DNA from: Brevibacillus porteri
GTDB lineage: Bacteria; Bacillota; Bacilli; Brevibacillales; Brevibacillaceae
Length of the DNA stretch: 64,000 bases
Direction: 5' to 3'
Assembly (NCBI RefSeq): GCF_003013475.1
Contig: NZ_PXZO01000039.1
Coordinates: forward strand, 1 to 64,000
Each line of letters opens with the position of its first letter. The stretch's first letter is position 1. This document shows, in pieces, positions 26,523 to 35,069 of the stretch. The notes under the pieces were generated by a model, which was not told where the DNA came from, ran no database searches, and was given only the letters and a program-made list of their open reading frames with translations. The translations under genes and the position numbers were made by a program.

Positions 26523-27425
26523 ATGGAAGAAATCCAAGAAGAACGGGAATACGGCAGGTGGGAATGGTTCTTTTATATGATTGTCATTCCTGCACTGTTT
26601 GCCAGCCTCCTTGGCGGTGTGCTCCTGAGCTTGCTCGGAGTAAACGTGTTAGGGACTGTTCTCCACTGGGCTAACTCCATACCGTACGTGGAAAAATTAG
26701 TCCCGGACGAATATGCGGCAACTCCCGACTCAGAAGAACAACCTGACATGGACAAACAAGTGGCAACCCTACAACAAGATCATGCAAAAAACCAGCAGCA
26801 GATTACCGCTTTACAAGAAGAGTCAACAAAGAAAGACGCCACTATTGTGGCGCTGGAAAAGCAGATTGATGATTTAAACAAGGCAATGGAAGATAAACGT
26901 GCTACTGAGGAAGAACGTCAGAAGCAGTTTGCAGATTTGGCTAAAGTGTATACAACCATGTCACCCAAAAATGCGGCAGCCATTATTGAAAATCTCAAGC
27001 TGGAAGAGTCAGTGACGGTTATGACCAAAATGAAACCTGCCCAACAAGCTGACATTTTGGCGAAGATGGAACCGAAGAAAGCTGCCGATATTTCGATCTT
27101 GTTAAAAGATTCAGTAGTGAACAAAGATGATGACATTGCTGCTCTACAGCAACGTGTAGATGTTCTTACAAAGGCGCTTAGCAATACGCGTGATGGGTCT
27201 GAATCGAATGAGGATCTAAACAATACATTTACTCAATTGCCGCCAGCGGATGCTGCTGCCATCATTCGTTCACTCATGAATACTAACAAGGCCCAAGCCA
27301 TTGCTTTAATGAAAGATTTGCCTGCGAATAAGCGGGCACAAACTCTCTCAGCGATCGCCAATGACGACAAGAAAGAAAAAGACAATCTGGCGGCTCGCAT
27401 CACGACAGAGTTGCTTCGAAAATAG
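26523..27425 (+). CDS. MotE/YlxF-like flagellar protein with two MgtE-N-type repeats
   Basis: In the place of B. subtilis ylxF. The 300-residue protein has one membrane segment (about 16-48), then a long coiled coil (75-145, 'KNQQQITALQEESTKKDA', 'IVALEKQIDDLNKAM'), then a helical module of MgtE-N/MotE type beginning 'MSPKNAAAIIENL' and containing 'QQADILAKMEPKKAADI'. After a second short coil it repeats this module in degenerate form: 'LPPADAAAIIRSLM' with 'MKDLPANKRAQTLSAI'. The usual YlxF is about 200 residues with one such module. MotE chaperones stator assembly in Proteobacteria; a similar role here is inference. Its start follows GGGAGG. Confidence 0.8.
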   Translation: MEEIQEEREYGRWEWFFYMIVIPALFASLLGGVLLSLLGVNVLGTVLHWANSIPYVEKLVPDEYAATPDSEEQPDMDKQVATLQQDHAKNQQQITALQEESTKKDATIVALEKQIDDLNKAMEDKRATEEERQKQFADLAKVYTTMSPKNAAAIIENLKLEESVTVMTKMKPAQQADILAKMEPKKAADISILLKDSVVNKDDDIAALQQRVDVLTKALSNTRDGSESNEDLNNTFTQLPPADAAAIIRSLMNTNKAQAIALMKDLPANKRAQTLSAIANDDKKEKDNLAARITTELLRK

Positions 27426-27486
27426 ATTGAGCAATCATCTGTTTTCGTTCCTATAAGCAACAATTCAAAAAGAGGAGGTGAACGAG

Positions 27487-28710
27487 ATGAATGTGGCCAA
27501 TTTGACTCCTGCCGTAGGATCAGCAGGATCTGTTACAGCGACACCTGTGGCAAATGCGGGAGGAACTGGTTTAGGTCAAATGTTTTCCATGCAATTGATG
27601 CAGATGTTGGATCAAGTGGGAAACGCAGAAGAGACAATGGTTGCGCCAGAGGGTTTAAGTGAAGAGGAAATGCTAGCATTAGCTGAGCTCATGGCATTAT
27701 TTGCCCAACTGCTTGGCTCTGGTCAAACTACGCAAGACGAATTACCGCCTGATGCCCAAGAAAAATTTGCAACTGCAATTGAACAACTTTTGGGTAAAGC
27801 GCAAGGAAATGCTGGTCAAGTGAGTGAGGATTTGAAGCAGATTCTAGCTAACCTGAAAAAAGGGGAAGCAACTCCAAATGAACTGGACAAGCTGGCAGCT
27901 CTTCTCGAATCCCTGAAGAATCAAAAAGGAAATACGGAAGAGTCGAAAAGAAGTGGCCTGAACTTGCGATCAGATGTGATGGCAAACATGAACACAACCC
28001 AGCAAGACACGTTTAAGACGATTTCACCACTACGGTTGAATCAAGGTCTCTCGGCTTACAAGCTAGAGGCAGGGATTCAGTCTCAAACTGTACAGCCTAC
28101 CCTGCAAGGCGGCCTTTTGAATCAAGAGGGCGATGCGCAAGAGGGCATGTTGAATGGAAATAGTCAGACACCGATTATTGCTTCATCTAATACGCAGACA
28201 CAATCGGTACAGACCTTTCAGCAACAGTCGGTTCCAACACATCATGTGAACGCCAATCAGCTGACACAGCAAGTCACACAACTTTTCGTGTCCAAGATGC
28301 AATTGACGCAACTTAATGGCGTACATGAGGCAAGGCTGATTCTGAATCCACAATCTTTGGGCCAAGTAGATGTAACCATTACTTCCCAAAATGGAGTGAT
28401 TACAGCACAGTTCCATGCCGAAACACAGGCTGGAAAGGATATGCTGGACAATCAGCTTCCGCAGCTTCGAGCTGCGTTGACACAACAAGGCTTGCAAGTT
28501 GATCGCTTGGAGGTAAACCAGCAGCAGGATACAGCTTTTAACTTCCAACAGCAGCGTGAACAAGCACGACAACAGCAAGAGAATCGACAACAGCAAGATA
28601 AAGACGAGCAAGAATTTGCTCTCGATGCCCTGGTAGACAGCAATGAATCAACAGATGTGCTATGGGATCGATTGCGGGAAACGGCTCGCGGCATTGACGA
28701 CATCGTCTAG
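27487..28710 (+). CDS. fliK: Flagellar hook-length control protein FliK
   Basis: FliK measures hook length and switches export to filament-type substrates. The 407-residue protein has a variable N-terminal ruler half rich in Gln/Asn and a C-terminal Flg_hook domain (about 275-345) with 'EARLILNPQSLGQVDVTI' and 'LRAALTQQGLQVDRLEV'. A very Gln-rich tail follows (QQQREQARQQQ). The ATG at 27487 is used; the GTG at 27478 lies within the ribosome binding site GAGGAGGTG. The next gene begins 24 bases later. Confidence 0.93.
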   Translation: MNVANLTPAVGSAGSVTATPVANAGGTGLGQMFSMQLMQMLDQVGNAEETMVAPEGLSEEEMLALAELMALFAQLLGSGQTTQDELPPDAQEKFATAIEQLLGKAQGNAGQVSEDLKQILANLKKGEATPNELDKLAALLESLKNQKGNTEESKRSGLNLRSDVMANMNTTQQDTFKTISPLRLNQGLSAYKLEAGIQSQTVQPTLQGGLLNQEGDAQEGMLNGNSQTPIIASSNTQTQSVQTFQQQSVPTHHVNANQLTQQVTQLFVSKMQLTQLNGVHEARLILNPQSLGQVDVTITSQNGVITAQFHAETQAGKDMLDNQLPQLRAALTQQGLQVDRLEVNQQQDTAFNFQQQREQARQQQENRQQQDKDEQEFALDALVDSNESTDVLWDRLRETARGIDDIV

Positions 28711-28734
28711 GATTGGATATAAGGAGGAAGCGCC

Positions 28735-29130
28735 ATGAACCATTTTCGTGTGGGGCAACCCTATTTTCCTCCGAAAACGAATCACGTCGCAAAAGCTACT
28801 ACCCAAACTGCTCCGGGAAACAACACGTTATTTCAGCAGTATTTGACGGAATCGATTGGCGCTGCAACCAAGTCGGAGCCACTTAGTTTTAGCCAGCATG
28901 CCGTCAATCGCTTGCAGGAGCGGGGCATTACGCTAGAAAGACCGCAGCTGGAGCGTTTGGAGTCCGCTGTGCAAAAAGCAGCCGCCAAAGGCGCCAGAGA
29001 GTCTCTCGTTATGATGGATAATGTGGCCTACGTCGTGAGCATCGTAAATCGGAAAATTATTACCGCCGTAGACGATGGCAGCATGAAGGACAACGTATTT
29101 ACAAACATCGACAGTGCCATTTTCGTGTAG
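28735..29130 (+). CDS. TIGR02530-type flagellar operon protein
   Basis: A 131-residue protein of the family found in flagellar operons between fliK and flgE. The diagnostic core is 'FSQHAVNRLQERGITL' (about 52-67), followed by 'AAAKGARESLVMMDNVAYVVS' (in part) and 'NRKIITAVDDGSMKDNVFTNIDSAIF'. Family function is not established; a link to hook assembly is suggested by position. It occupies the site where B. subtilis has flgD. The start follows AAGGAGG. About 100 non-coding bases with two hairpins separate it from flgE. Confidence 0.85.
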   Translation: MNHFRVGQPYFPPKTNHVAKATTQTAPGNNTLFQQYLTESIGAATKSEPLSFSQHAVNRLQERGITLERPQLERLESAVQKAAAKGARESLVMMDNVAYVVSIVNRKIITAVDDGSMKDNVFTNIDSAIFV

Positions 29131-29143
29131 GTGGCTGTTTACT

Positions 29144-29199
29144 GGGCTGGACCTCCTTTTGAGGAAGCCCATTCGGCTACCGACTGACAGAGGTAGCCG
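29144..29199 (+). promoter_or_regulatory. Tandem hairpins between TIGR02530 gene and flgE
   Basis: Two adjoining stem-loops lie here. The first (29144-29170) pairs GGGCT with AGCCC and CTCC with GAGG across a TTTT tip. The second (29174-29199) is a perfect 8-bp stem CGGCTACC/GGTAGCCG with a 10-base loop. Neither has a downstream T tract. In a tightly packed operon this is an exceptional gap and may be a processing or stability element. Confidence 0.55.
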
Positions 29200-29231
29200 C
29201 TGTAAATGAGAAGGTAAAGGAGGAAATAACT

Positions 29232-30050
29232 ATGCTTCGCTCAATGTACTCAGGTATTTCAGGCATGCGTGGTTTTCAAACAAAATTGGACGTTATTGGT
29301 AACAATATCGCGAACGTAAACACAGTTGGCTTTAAAAAGGGTCGTGTAATGTTTCAAGATATTTTGAGCCAAAACGTTCAAGGGGCTGGTGCTCCTACAG
29401 ATGGTGGTAAAGGCGGTACAAACCCGACGCAAATCGGCCTGGGTGCTTCCATTGCTTCTATTGATACTGTTTTCTCTGCTGGTAGCCCAATGACAACAAA
29501 CCTGCCGACAGACCTTTCCATCGAAGGAGACGCGTTTTTCATGGTCAGTCCTGATGAAGGGGCAACCATCTATTACACGCGTGCAGGGAACTTCACTCGT
29601 GATGCCCAAGGTTTCTTGGTGAACTCCCAAGGGATGAAGTTGATGAACACTGATCCGGCTCCAATCCAAATCAACCAAGCAGATGGAATTGTTTCTTACT
29701 CCATTGGTAAGGATGGCGTAGTTACGACTGTGGATGATACTGGAGCACTTGCTTCGGACAATACTATTGGCGTAATGACCTTCAACAACCCAAGTGGTTT
29801 GAAGAAGATCGGTAACAACCTCTACGAAAACACAGTGAACGCCGGTGCACGTGATGATGATCCAATGACTCCAGCTACTCCAGCAGATGCACGAATCAGC
29901 ATCATCGCAGGACAACTGGAAATGTCCAACGTTGACCTTTCTGAAGAATTTACAGAAATGATCGTGGCACAACGCGGTTTCCAAGCAAACTCTCGGATCA
30001 TCACGACATCTGACACAGTATTAGAAGAACTGGTGAACCTGAAACGATAA
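29232..30050 (+). CDS. flgE: Flagellar hook protein FlgE
   Basis: The hook subunit, 272 residues, the short Bacillus type (formerly called FlgG there). The N-terminus 'MLRSMYSGISGMRGFQTKLDVIGNNIANVNT', partly cited, contains the rod/hook motif 'VIGNNIANVNT'. The C-terminus has 'SNVDLSEEFTEMIVAQRGFQ' and 'NSRIITTSDTVLEELVNL'. Central D1-D2 region is strand-rich. A AAAGGAGG site precedes the ATG. FlgG itself is expected elsewhere in the genome. Confidence 0.93.
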   Translation: MLRSMYSGISGMRGFQTKLDVIGNNIANVNTVGFKKGRVMFQDILSQNVQGAGAPTDGGKGGTNPTQIGLGASIASIDTVFSAGSPMTTNLPTDLSIEGDAFFMVSPDEGATIYYTRAGNFTRDAQGFLVNSQGMKLMNTDPAPIQINQADGIVSYSIGKDGVVTTVDDTGALASDNTIGVMTFNNPSGLKKIGNNLYENTVNAGARDDDPMTPATPADARISIIAGQLEMSNVDLSEEFTEMIVAQRGFQANSRIITTSDTVLEELVNLKR

Positions 30051-30060
30051 ATTCGTTTAA

Positions 30061-30106
30061 CGGAATTGGCCGGGGAAGTGTTCTAAGCCTTCCCCAGCCT
30101 GATCCG
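30061..30106 (+). promoter_or_regulatory. Hairpin between flgE and swrD
   Basis: A long imperfect stem-loop: outer CGGA/TCCG, then GGC/GCC and GGGGAAG/CTTCCCC around a ten-base loop. There is no T tract. Position after the most highly expressed structural gene suggests a 3' stabiliser of the flgE message, by inference. Confidence 0.45.
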
Positions 30107-30120
30107 GAAAGGAGCAGCCA

Positions 30121-30342
30121 ATGATTAAGTTAACTCGTTTTAACGGCTCTACTTTTTATCTGAACATCACTCACATTGAAACTGTTGAAGCAACTCCGGA
30201 TAGCGTAATCACGCTATTCAACGACAGAAAGTACATCGTGAAGGATTCGGTGGAATCCATCGCTGAACGTGTTCAGGCTTTTTATCATAATGTTCCTCCG
30301 GCAACATCTGTACCGAAAATGCCGGGTGATTCAAATGAATAG
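30121..30342 (+). CDS. swrD: SwrD/FlbD family flagellar protein
   Basis: A 73-residue protein of the FlbD family: 'MIKLTRFNGSTFYLN' start, 'HIETVEATPDSVITL' and 'KYIVKDSVESIAERV'. In B. subtilis SwrD is needed for full motor torque and swarming. The start has GGAAAGGAG. The C-terminal extension (residues 58-73) is Pro/Ser-rich. It is followed 15 bases later by fliL. Confidence 0.93.
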   Translation: MIKLTRFNGSTFYLNITHIETVEATPDSVITLFNDRKYIVKDSVESIAERVQAFYHNVPPATSVPKMPGDSNE

Positions 30343-30357
30343 CGGGAGGCATTAGCG

Positions 30358-30813
30358 ATGTTTCAAAATCGATTGTTTAACATGGCTCTAATCATTATCA
30401 TCGCGATATCGCTACTGGGAGTGATCTCGTTTGTACTCTGGCAAACGTATCTCTCTCCGGATGCGCAAACAGCCACGACGGGAGAGCAAGAAGTGAAGAC
30501 GCTCACGGCAGAGGAAATGAAAGAGTTCTCCGTTGACACTGGCGAAATTACTACGAACTTGCTAACGAATAATTACATGATTGTACGCTTTAGCATTACG
30601 GCCGACAGTGCTGATGCTAAAACAGAGCTGGAGCAGCGTTTGCCGCAAGTCAATCAAGTGATTATTAAAACATTGGCGGGGTTGACACCAGAAGACATAA
30701 AAGGTACTGAAGGTGTGAACAAGCTGGAAGCAAAAATTATGAATGAAATCAGCTCCCTGATGCAAGAAGGTAAGATTGTTCAAGTAGTGACAACCAAACG
30801 CGTCTTGTCATAG
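30358..30813 (+). CDS. fliL: Flagellar basal body-associated protein FliL
   Basis: FliL surrounds the stator and supports torque. The 151-residue protein has one N-terminal membrane segment (about 9-29) and an extracellular domain with 'NNYMIVRFSITADSADAKTELEQRLPQV', quoted in part, and the conserved ending 'LEAKIMNEISSLMQEGKIVQVVTTKRVLS'-like, where 'GKIVQVVTTKRVLS' is typical. The start follows GGGAGG. fliM lies 39 bases downstream. Confidence 0.93.
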   Translation: MFQNRLFNMALIIIIAISLLGVISFVLWQTYLSPDAQTATTGEQEVKTLTAEEMKEFSVDTGEITTNLLTNNYMIVRFSITADSADAKTELEQRLPQVNQVIIKTLAGLTPEDIKGTEGVNKLEAKIMNEISSLMQEGKIVQVVTTKRVLS

Positions 30814-30852
30814 GAAGCGATTATGGTATACATAGCAAGGAGGTGACGACAT

Positions 30853-31848
30853 ATGGCCGAGGTTCTCTCACAGAGTGAGATTGATGCGCTGTTGGCCGCC
30901 CTATCTTCGGGCGAAATGGATGCCAACGAGCTGAAAAAGGAAGAAACTGAGCGTAAAGTCAAAGTATATGATTTCAAACGCGCCCTGCGATTCTCAAAAG
31001 ATCAGATCCGTGGTTTAACGCGAATCCATGAAAACTACGCGAGGCTGTTGACTACGTATTTTTCAGCTCAGCTCCGTACCTTCGTGCAAATTACGGTTGC
31101 CTCCGTCGATCAATTGCCGTATGACGAATTTATACGTTCTATTCCCAAGATGACCATCTTGAACATCTTTGAAGCTCCTCCGCTGGAAGGACGAATGGTT
31201 TTGGAAGTAAATCCAAACATCGCCTATACTATGCTGGATCGACTTCTGGGAGGACAGGGGGCGATTCCGGAAAAGATGGGCGCCCTTACGGAAATTGAAA
31301 CAACGGTGATGGAACGCGTATTCGGCAAAGCGCTGGATACTTTCCACGAGGCATGGAAGCAAATCATTGAGCTAGATCCGTACCAGGAAGGTTTGGAGAT
31401 GAATCCACAGTTCATGCAGATCGTCTCACCTAACGAGATTGTCGTGGTAATCTCCTTTAGTACCAAAATCGGCGATACAACAGGAATGATCAATCTCTGT
31501 TTGCCTCACGTGGTACTGGAGCCCATCATGACAAAGCTGTCTGGACAATACTGGTTCTCCAAACAAAAGAAAACGCGGGATGAAGAAGAGCGTCTGCGTG
31601 TAGAAGAGCGAGTAAAAGTTGCAAAATTGCCGATTGTTGCTGAAATGGGGACAGCTACGATTACAGTAGGAGATTTCCTGCAGCTGCAAAAAGGTGATGT
31701 CATTCAATTAGATCAATCAATCGACAACAAGTTGAAAATTAAAGTGGGCGACCACTTAAAGTTCTTGGGTCAGCCAGGAACACTTAAAGGAAGGGTCGCC
31801 GTACAGATTGATGAAGTCATAGAGGAGGGGGAGGAACAAAATGAGTAG
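30853..31848 (+). CDS. fliM: Flagellar motor switch protein FliM
   Basis: FliM is the C-ring component that binds phospho-CheY. The 331-residue protein begins with the CheY-P docking peptide 'LSQSEIDALLAAL'. A CheC/FliM-type middle domain includes 'ENYARLLTTYFSAQLR' and 'LLGGQG', and the SpoA domain at the C-terminus includes 'MGTATITVGDFLQLQKGDVIQLD', in part. AGGAGGTG precedes the ATG. The stop overlaps fliY by eight bases. Confidence 0.97.
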   Translation: MAEVLSQSEIDALLAALSSGEMDANELKKEETERKVKVYDFKRALRFSKDQIRGLTRIHENYARLLTTYFSAQLRTFVQITVASVDQLPYDEFIRSIPKMTILNIFEAPPLEGRMVLEVNPNIAYTMLDRLLGGQGAIPEKMGALTEIETTVMERVFGKALDTFHEAWKQIIELDPYQEGLEMNPQFMQIVSPNEIVVVISFSTKIGDTTGMINLCLPHVVLEPIMTKLSGQYWFSKQKKTRDEEERLRVEERVKVAKLPIVAEMGTATITVGDFLQLQKGDVIQLDQSIDNKLKIKVGDHLKFLGQPGTLKGRVAVQIDEVIEEGEEQNE

Positions 31849-33202
31849 AGATATGCTTTCTCAAGACGAGATTGACGCGCTGTTACGTGCGAACAACTTG
31901 GTTGAGGACGAAGAGGAAGCTGTGTCGGCAGTGACCCAGGATGTTGCCGATTTTCTGTCCCCGTTTGAACAAGATGCACTCGGAGAAATTGGTAATATCT
32001 CCTTTGGGAGCGCAGCTACCGCGTTATCTACTTTATTAAGTCAAAAAGTAGATATTACTACCCCTACTGTTTCCGTAGTTAATGTCGATGAATTGGAAAG
32101 CGAATTTCCGATTCCTCACGTGGCCGTCCACGTGGAATATACAGACGGTTTCAAAGGAATTAACCTGCTAGTCATTCGCATGGAAGATGCTGCAGTTATC
32201 GCGGATCTGATGATGGGCGGAGACGGCAGACCAGCGAGCACTGAAATGTCAGAGCTTCATATCAGCGCGGTTCAGGAAGCAATGAATCAGATGATGGGTT
32301 CCGCTGCTACGTCCATGTCGACGATTTTCAACCAGTTCATTAATATTACGCCACCTGGCATCGATGTAATGGATCTGGCGCAAGGCAAGGGTGGAGACAG
32401 CTTCTCTGATGATGACAGTCCTCTGGTGAAAGTATCTTTCCGCTTAAAGGTAGGAGAGCAAGGCGAACTTATCGATTCCAATATTATGCAGCTTCTCCCG
32501 CTTTCCTTTGCGAAAAAGATGATTGATAGATTGGTTGGAGGTTCAGAGGATGAAGCAGCAGTGGCCGCCCTCATAGATGAGATAGAGATGCCTTCTCTGC
32601 CTGCTATGAGTCTGTCGGCTCCTTCTATCCAATCAAGTGCGCCGGAGCAACCACAGAGCCACGTACCGCCTGTAGCGCCGCCACAACAGCAACAACCGGT
32701 GTATCAGCAACAACCGGGTTACGCACAGCCAATGGGCTACCCAGGACAGCCGCCGATGTATCCTGACGCGTATGGACAACCAATGATGCCACCAGGCTAC
32801 GCTCCGTACCCAGGTATGTATCAGCAGCCTCCAATGGCTCCGCCAACACCACAGCATTTCGGAGGTCTTGCAGCTAGTCAGGCGAATGTAGTACCAGCAC
32901 AATTTGCTCCGCTTGGAGGTGCTCCTATGTATACAGGAGACATACAGAACTTAAACCTGCTTCACGATATTCCATTGCAAGTAACAGTTGAGTTAGGTCG
33001 TACGAAAAAGCTTATTAGAGAAATCCTTGACTTGTCCGCTGGATCGATTATACAGTTGGACAAGCTGGCAGGTGAGCATGTAGATATTTTGGTGAACAAC
33101 AAACTAATTGCCAAGGGCGAGGTTGTCGTCATTGATGAGAACTTTGGGGTTCGTGTTACAGACATCATCAGTCAGATAGATCGTGTTCAAAAATTACAAT
33201 AA
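31841..33202 (+). CDS. fliY: Flagellar switch phosphatase FliY
   Basis: FliY combines a C-ring FliN domain with CheY-P phosphatase activity. The 453-residue protein has an N-terminal 'LSQDEIDALLRA' docking motif. The CheC-like phosphatase domain has both active-site motifs complete: D-x3-E-x2-N-x22-P at 'DALGEIGN' and S-x3-E-x2-N-x22-P at 'SAVQEAMN'. A linker of about 90 residues very rich in Pro, Gln, Tyr, Gly and Met follows (about 265-355). The C-terminal SpoA/FliN domain has 'LLHDIPLQVTVELGRTKK'. The length exceeds the usual 378-400 residues because of the linker. Confidence 0.96.
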   Translation: MSRDMLSQDEIDALLRANNLVEDEEEAVSAVTQDVADFLSPFEQDALGEIGNISFGSAATALSTLLSQKVDITTPTVSVVNVDELESEFPIPHVAVHVEYTDGFKGINLLVIRMEDAAVIADLMMGGDGRPASTEMSELHISAVQEAMNQMMGSAATSMSTIFNQFINITPPGIDVMDLAQGKGGDSFSDDDSPLVKVSFRLKVGEQGELIDSNIMQLLPLSFAKKMIDRLVGGSEDEAAVAALIDEIEMPSLPAMSLSAPSIQSSAPEQPQSHVPPVAPPQQQQPVYQQQPGYAQPMGYPGQPPMYPDAYGQPMMPPGYAPYPGMYQQPPMAPPTPQHFGGLAASQANVVPAQFAPLGGAPMYTGDIQNLNLLHDIPLQVTVELGRTKKLIREILDLSAGSIIQLDKLAGEHVDILVNNKLIAKGEVVVIDENFGVRVTDIISQIDRVQKLQ

Positions 33203-33238
33203 TCCAATCAAGAGGGAAGCATTAGGGAGGAGCTATTC

Positions 33239-33601
33239 ATGTCTAACAAAGTTTTAATCGTAGACGATGCAGCATTCATGCGTATGATGATCAAGGAAAT
33301 TCTTTCGAAAAACGGGTATAGCGTCGTAGGGGAAGCAAGTGACGGTGCACAAGCAGTTGAAAAGTATAAAGAATTGGGACCTGATCTCGTAACCATGGAT
33401 ATTACCATGCCAGAGATGGATGGAATTTCTGCATTGAAAGAAATTAAAAAATTGGATCCTAACGCGCGTGTGATCATGTGCTCCGCGATGGGTCAACAAG
33501 CGATGGTAATCGATGCGATCCAGGCGGGCGCAAAAGACTTCATCGTAAAACCATTCCAGGCGGATCGCGTTTTGGAAGCGATCAAAAAGACAATGAGCTA
33601 A
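33239..33601 (+). CDS. cheY: Chemotaxis response regulator CheY
   Basis: A single receiver domain of 120 residues. 'VLIVDDAAFMRMMIKEIL' carries the acidic pair, Asp54 in 'TMDITMPEMDG' is the phosphorylation site, with 'MCSAMGQQ' (Ser/Thr switch) and Lys in 'DFIVKPF'. Phospho-CheY binds FliM and FliY. GGGAGGAG precedes the ATG. The stop TAA shares its last base with the first ATG of the next gene. Confidence 0.97.
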   Translation: MSNKVLIVDDAAFMRMMIKEILSKNGYSVVGEASDGAQAVEKYKELGPDLVTMDITMPEMDGISALKEIKKLDPNARVIMCSAMGQQAMVIDAIQAGAKDFIVKPFQADRVLEAIKKTMS

Positions 33602-34281
33602 TGATGATGATCCGGAATGCAGGGGCAAGACTCATTTTAGCCTTCAGTCTGATCCTGTTGCTTTTCGTCTCCTCCCTGCCGAGTACCGCATTTGCGGAAG
33701 GTTCAGTAGCGGATGCGTACAACCAGGGAAAAGTGCCAACTAGCAATGCGCCCGCCGGCAGTGAACAGCCGGCGGCCATTCCGGGCAGCGGAACAGGAAG
33801 TATGATCGGGTATCTAGTTCAAGTCATCTTTTCGCTTGGCTTTATTGCAGTATTGATCTTTTTATTGCTCCGTTTTCTTGGTCGACGTCAAGGGGCTCAA
33901 AGTCATGGACCAATTAAAGTGATTAGCGCTACTGCGTTAGGCAATGGCAAAACACTTCAGGTTGTTATGATCGGCGAGTCATTGTACATCGTGGGCGTGG
34001 GAGAAAACGTTCAATTGCTTCGTAGGATCGAACCGGGTGAAGAGGTAGATCTGATCTTAGCTGACGCAGAGATCAAACCAATGAAAAGCCCATTCTCGCT
34101 AGAGTGGCTCCCGTTCGGTAAGAAGAAGCAGGCAGAAGAAGAAATCTTGTTTTCTTCTGATATGGACGGCAAAAGCTTTCAAGATCTGTTGCAGGGTCAA
34201 TGGAACGACTTGAAAAATCGTCCAAACCAAACAGAACATTGGAAGAAAGAGCAAGCTCAGGACAGAGGGGACCAAAAATGA
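33601..34281 (+). CDS. fliO: Flagellar biosynthesis protein FliO/FliZ
   Basis: FliO (Bacillus FliZ) helps assemble the FliP export gate. The 226-residue protein has a signal peptide (about 1-30, ending 'STAFA'), a short Pro/Gly-rich outside part, a membrane segment (about 65-88, 'YLVQVIFSLGFIAVLIFLLL'), then a cytoplasmic domain with 'ALGNGKTLQVVMIGESLYIVGVGENV', partly cited. Three ATG codons in a row (33601, 33604, 33607) are possible starts. It overlaps fliP by four bases. Confidence 0.9.
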   Translation: MMMIRNAGARLILAFSLILLLFVSSLPSTAFAEGSVADAYNQGKVPTSNAPAGSEQPAAIPGSGTGSMIGYLVQVIFSLGFIAVLIFLLLRFLGRRQGAQSHGPIKVISATALGNGKTLQVVMIGESLYIVGVGENVQLLRRIEPGEEVDLILADAEIKPMKSPFSLEWLPFGKKKQAEEEILFSSDMDGKSFQDLLQGQWNDLKNRPNQTEHWKKEQAQDRGDQK

Positions 34282-35039
34282 AATATTTTTTGCAGGTGCT
34301 GATGCTTGTCGCAGTGTTGCTATCCGTACCTGATATGGTCATGGCGGCGCCAGCGGGGACACCGCTTGTTCCGAGCATTGATTTGAAGATAGGCGGCGGA
34401 ACAGGAACACCGCAGGAGACATCGACGGCCATTCAGCTGTTACTGATTTTGACAGTACTATCTGTAGCTCCAGCGATTTTGCTTTTAATGACCAGTTTTG
34501 CGCGAATTATGATTGTCTTGTCTTTTGTACGAAATGCGTTGGCAACTCAACAAATGCCACCGAATCAGGTATTGATTGCCCTTGCGTTGTTTATGACATT
34601 TTTCATTATGGCTCCGACACTCGGACAAGTAAACGAAACAGCCGTGCAGCCATTTATGCAAGGCAAGCTAACGCAACAGCAGGCACTTGACGCAGCAGTC
34701 ATCCCCTTTAAGGAATTTATGGCAAAGCAGACGCGTGAAAAAGATTTAGCACTTTTTCTGGAATACACAAAAGCCGAACGACCAAAATCGATCCAAGATA
34801 TTCCTTTGAATGCACTGGTACCTGCTTTTGCCATTAGTGAATTGAAGACGGCTTTTCAGATCGGCTTTATGATATTCATTCCTTTTCTCGTAATTGATAT
34901 GATCGTCTCCAGTATTTTGATGGGGATGGGGATGATGATGTTACCGCCGGTTATGATTTCATTGCCGTTTAAGATTTTATTGTTCATCATGGTGGACGGC
35001 TGGTATCTCATTGTGAGATCACTTTTGACCAGTTTTTAG
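34278..35039 (+). CDS. fliP: Flagellar export gate protein FliP
   Basis: Core of the type III export gate. The 253-residue protein has an N-terminal signal peptide ending near 'MAAPA', then four membrane helices. Family blocks are 'FARIMIVLSFVRNAL', 'QMPPNQVLIALALFMTFFIM', 'PAFAISELKTAFQIGF' and 'MGMGMMMLPPVMISLPFKI'. ATG at 34278 overlaps the fliO stop in ATGA, with AGAGGGG upstream. Confidence 0.97.
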   Translation: MKYFLQVLMLVAVLLSVPDMVMAAPAGTPLVPSIDLKIGGGTGTPQETSTAIQLLLILTVLSVAPAILLLMTSFARIMIVLSFVRNALATQQMPPNQVLIALALFMTFFIMAPTLGQVNETAVQPFMQGKLTQQQALDAAVIPFKEFMAKQTREKDLALFLEYTKAERPKSIQDIPLNALVPAFAISELKTAFQIGFMIFIPFLVIDMIVSSILMGMGMMMLPPVMISLPFKILLFIMVDGWYLIVRSLLTSF

Positions 35040-35069
35040 CGACATTCCGAATGCCTCAGGAGGTAGAGC

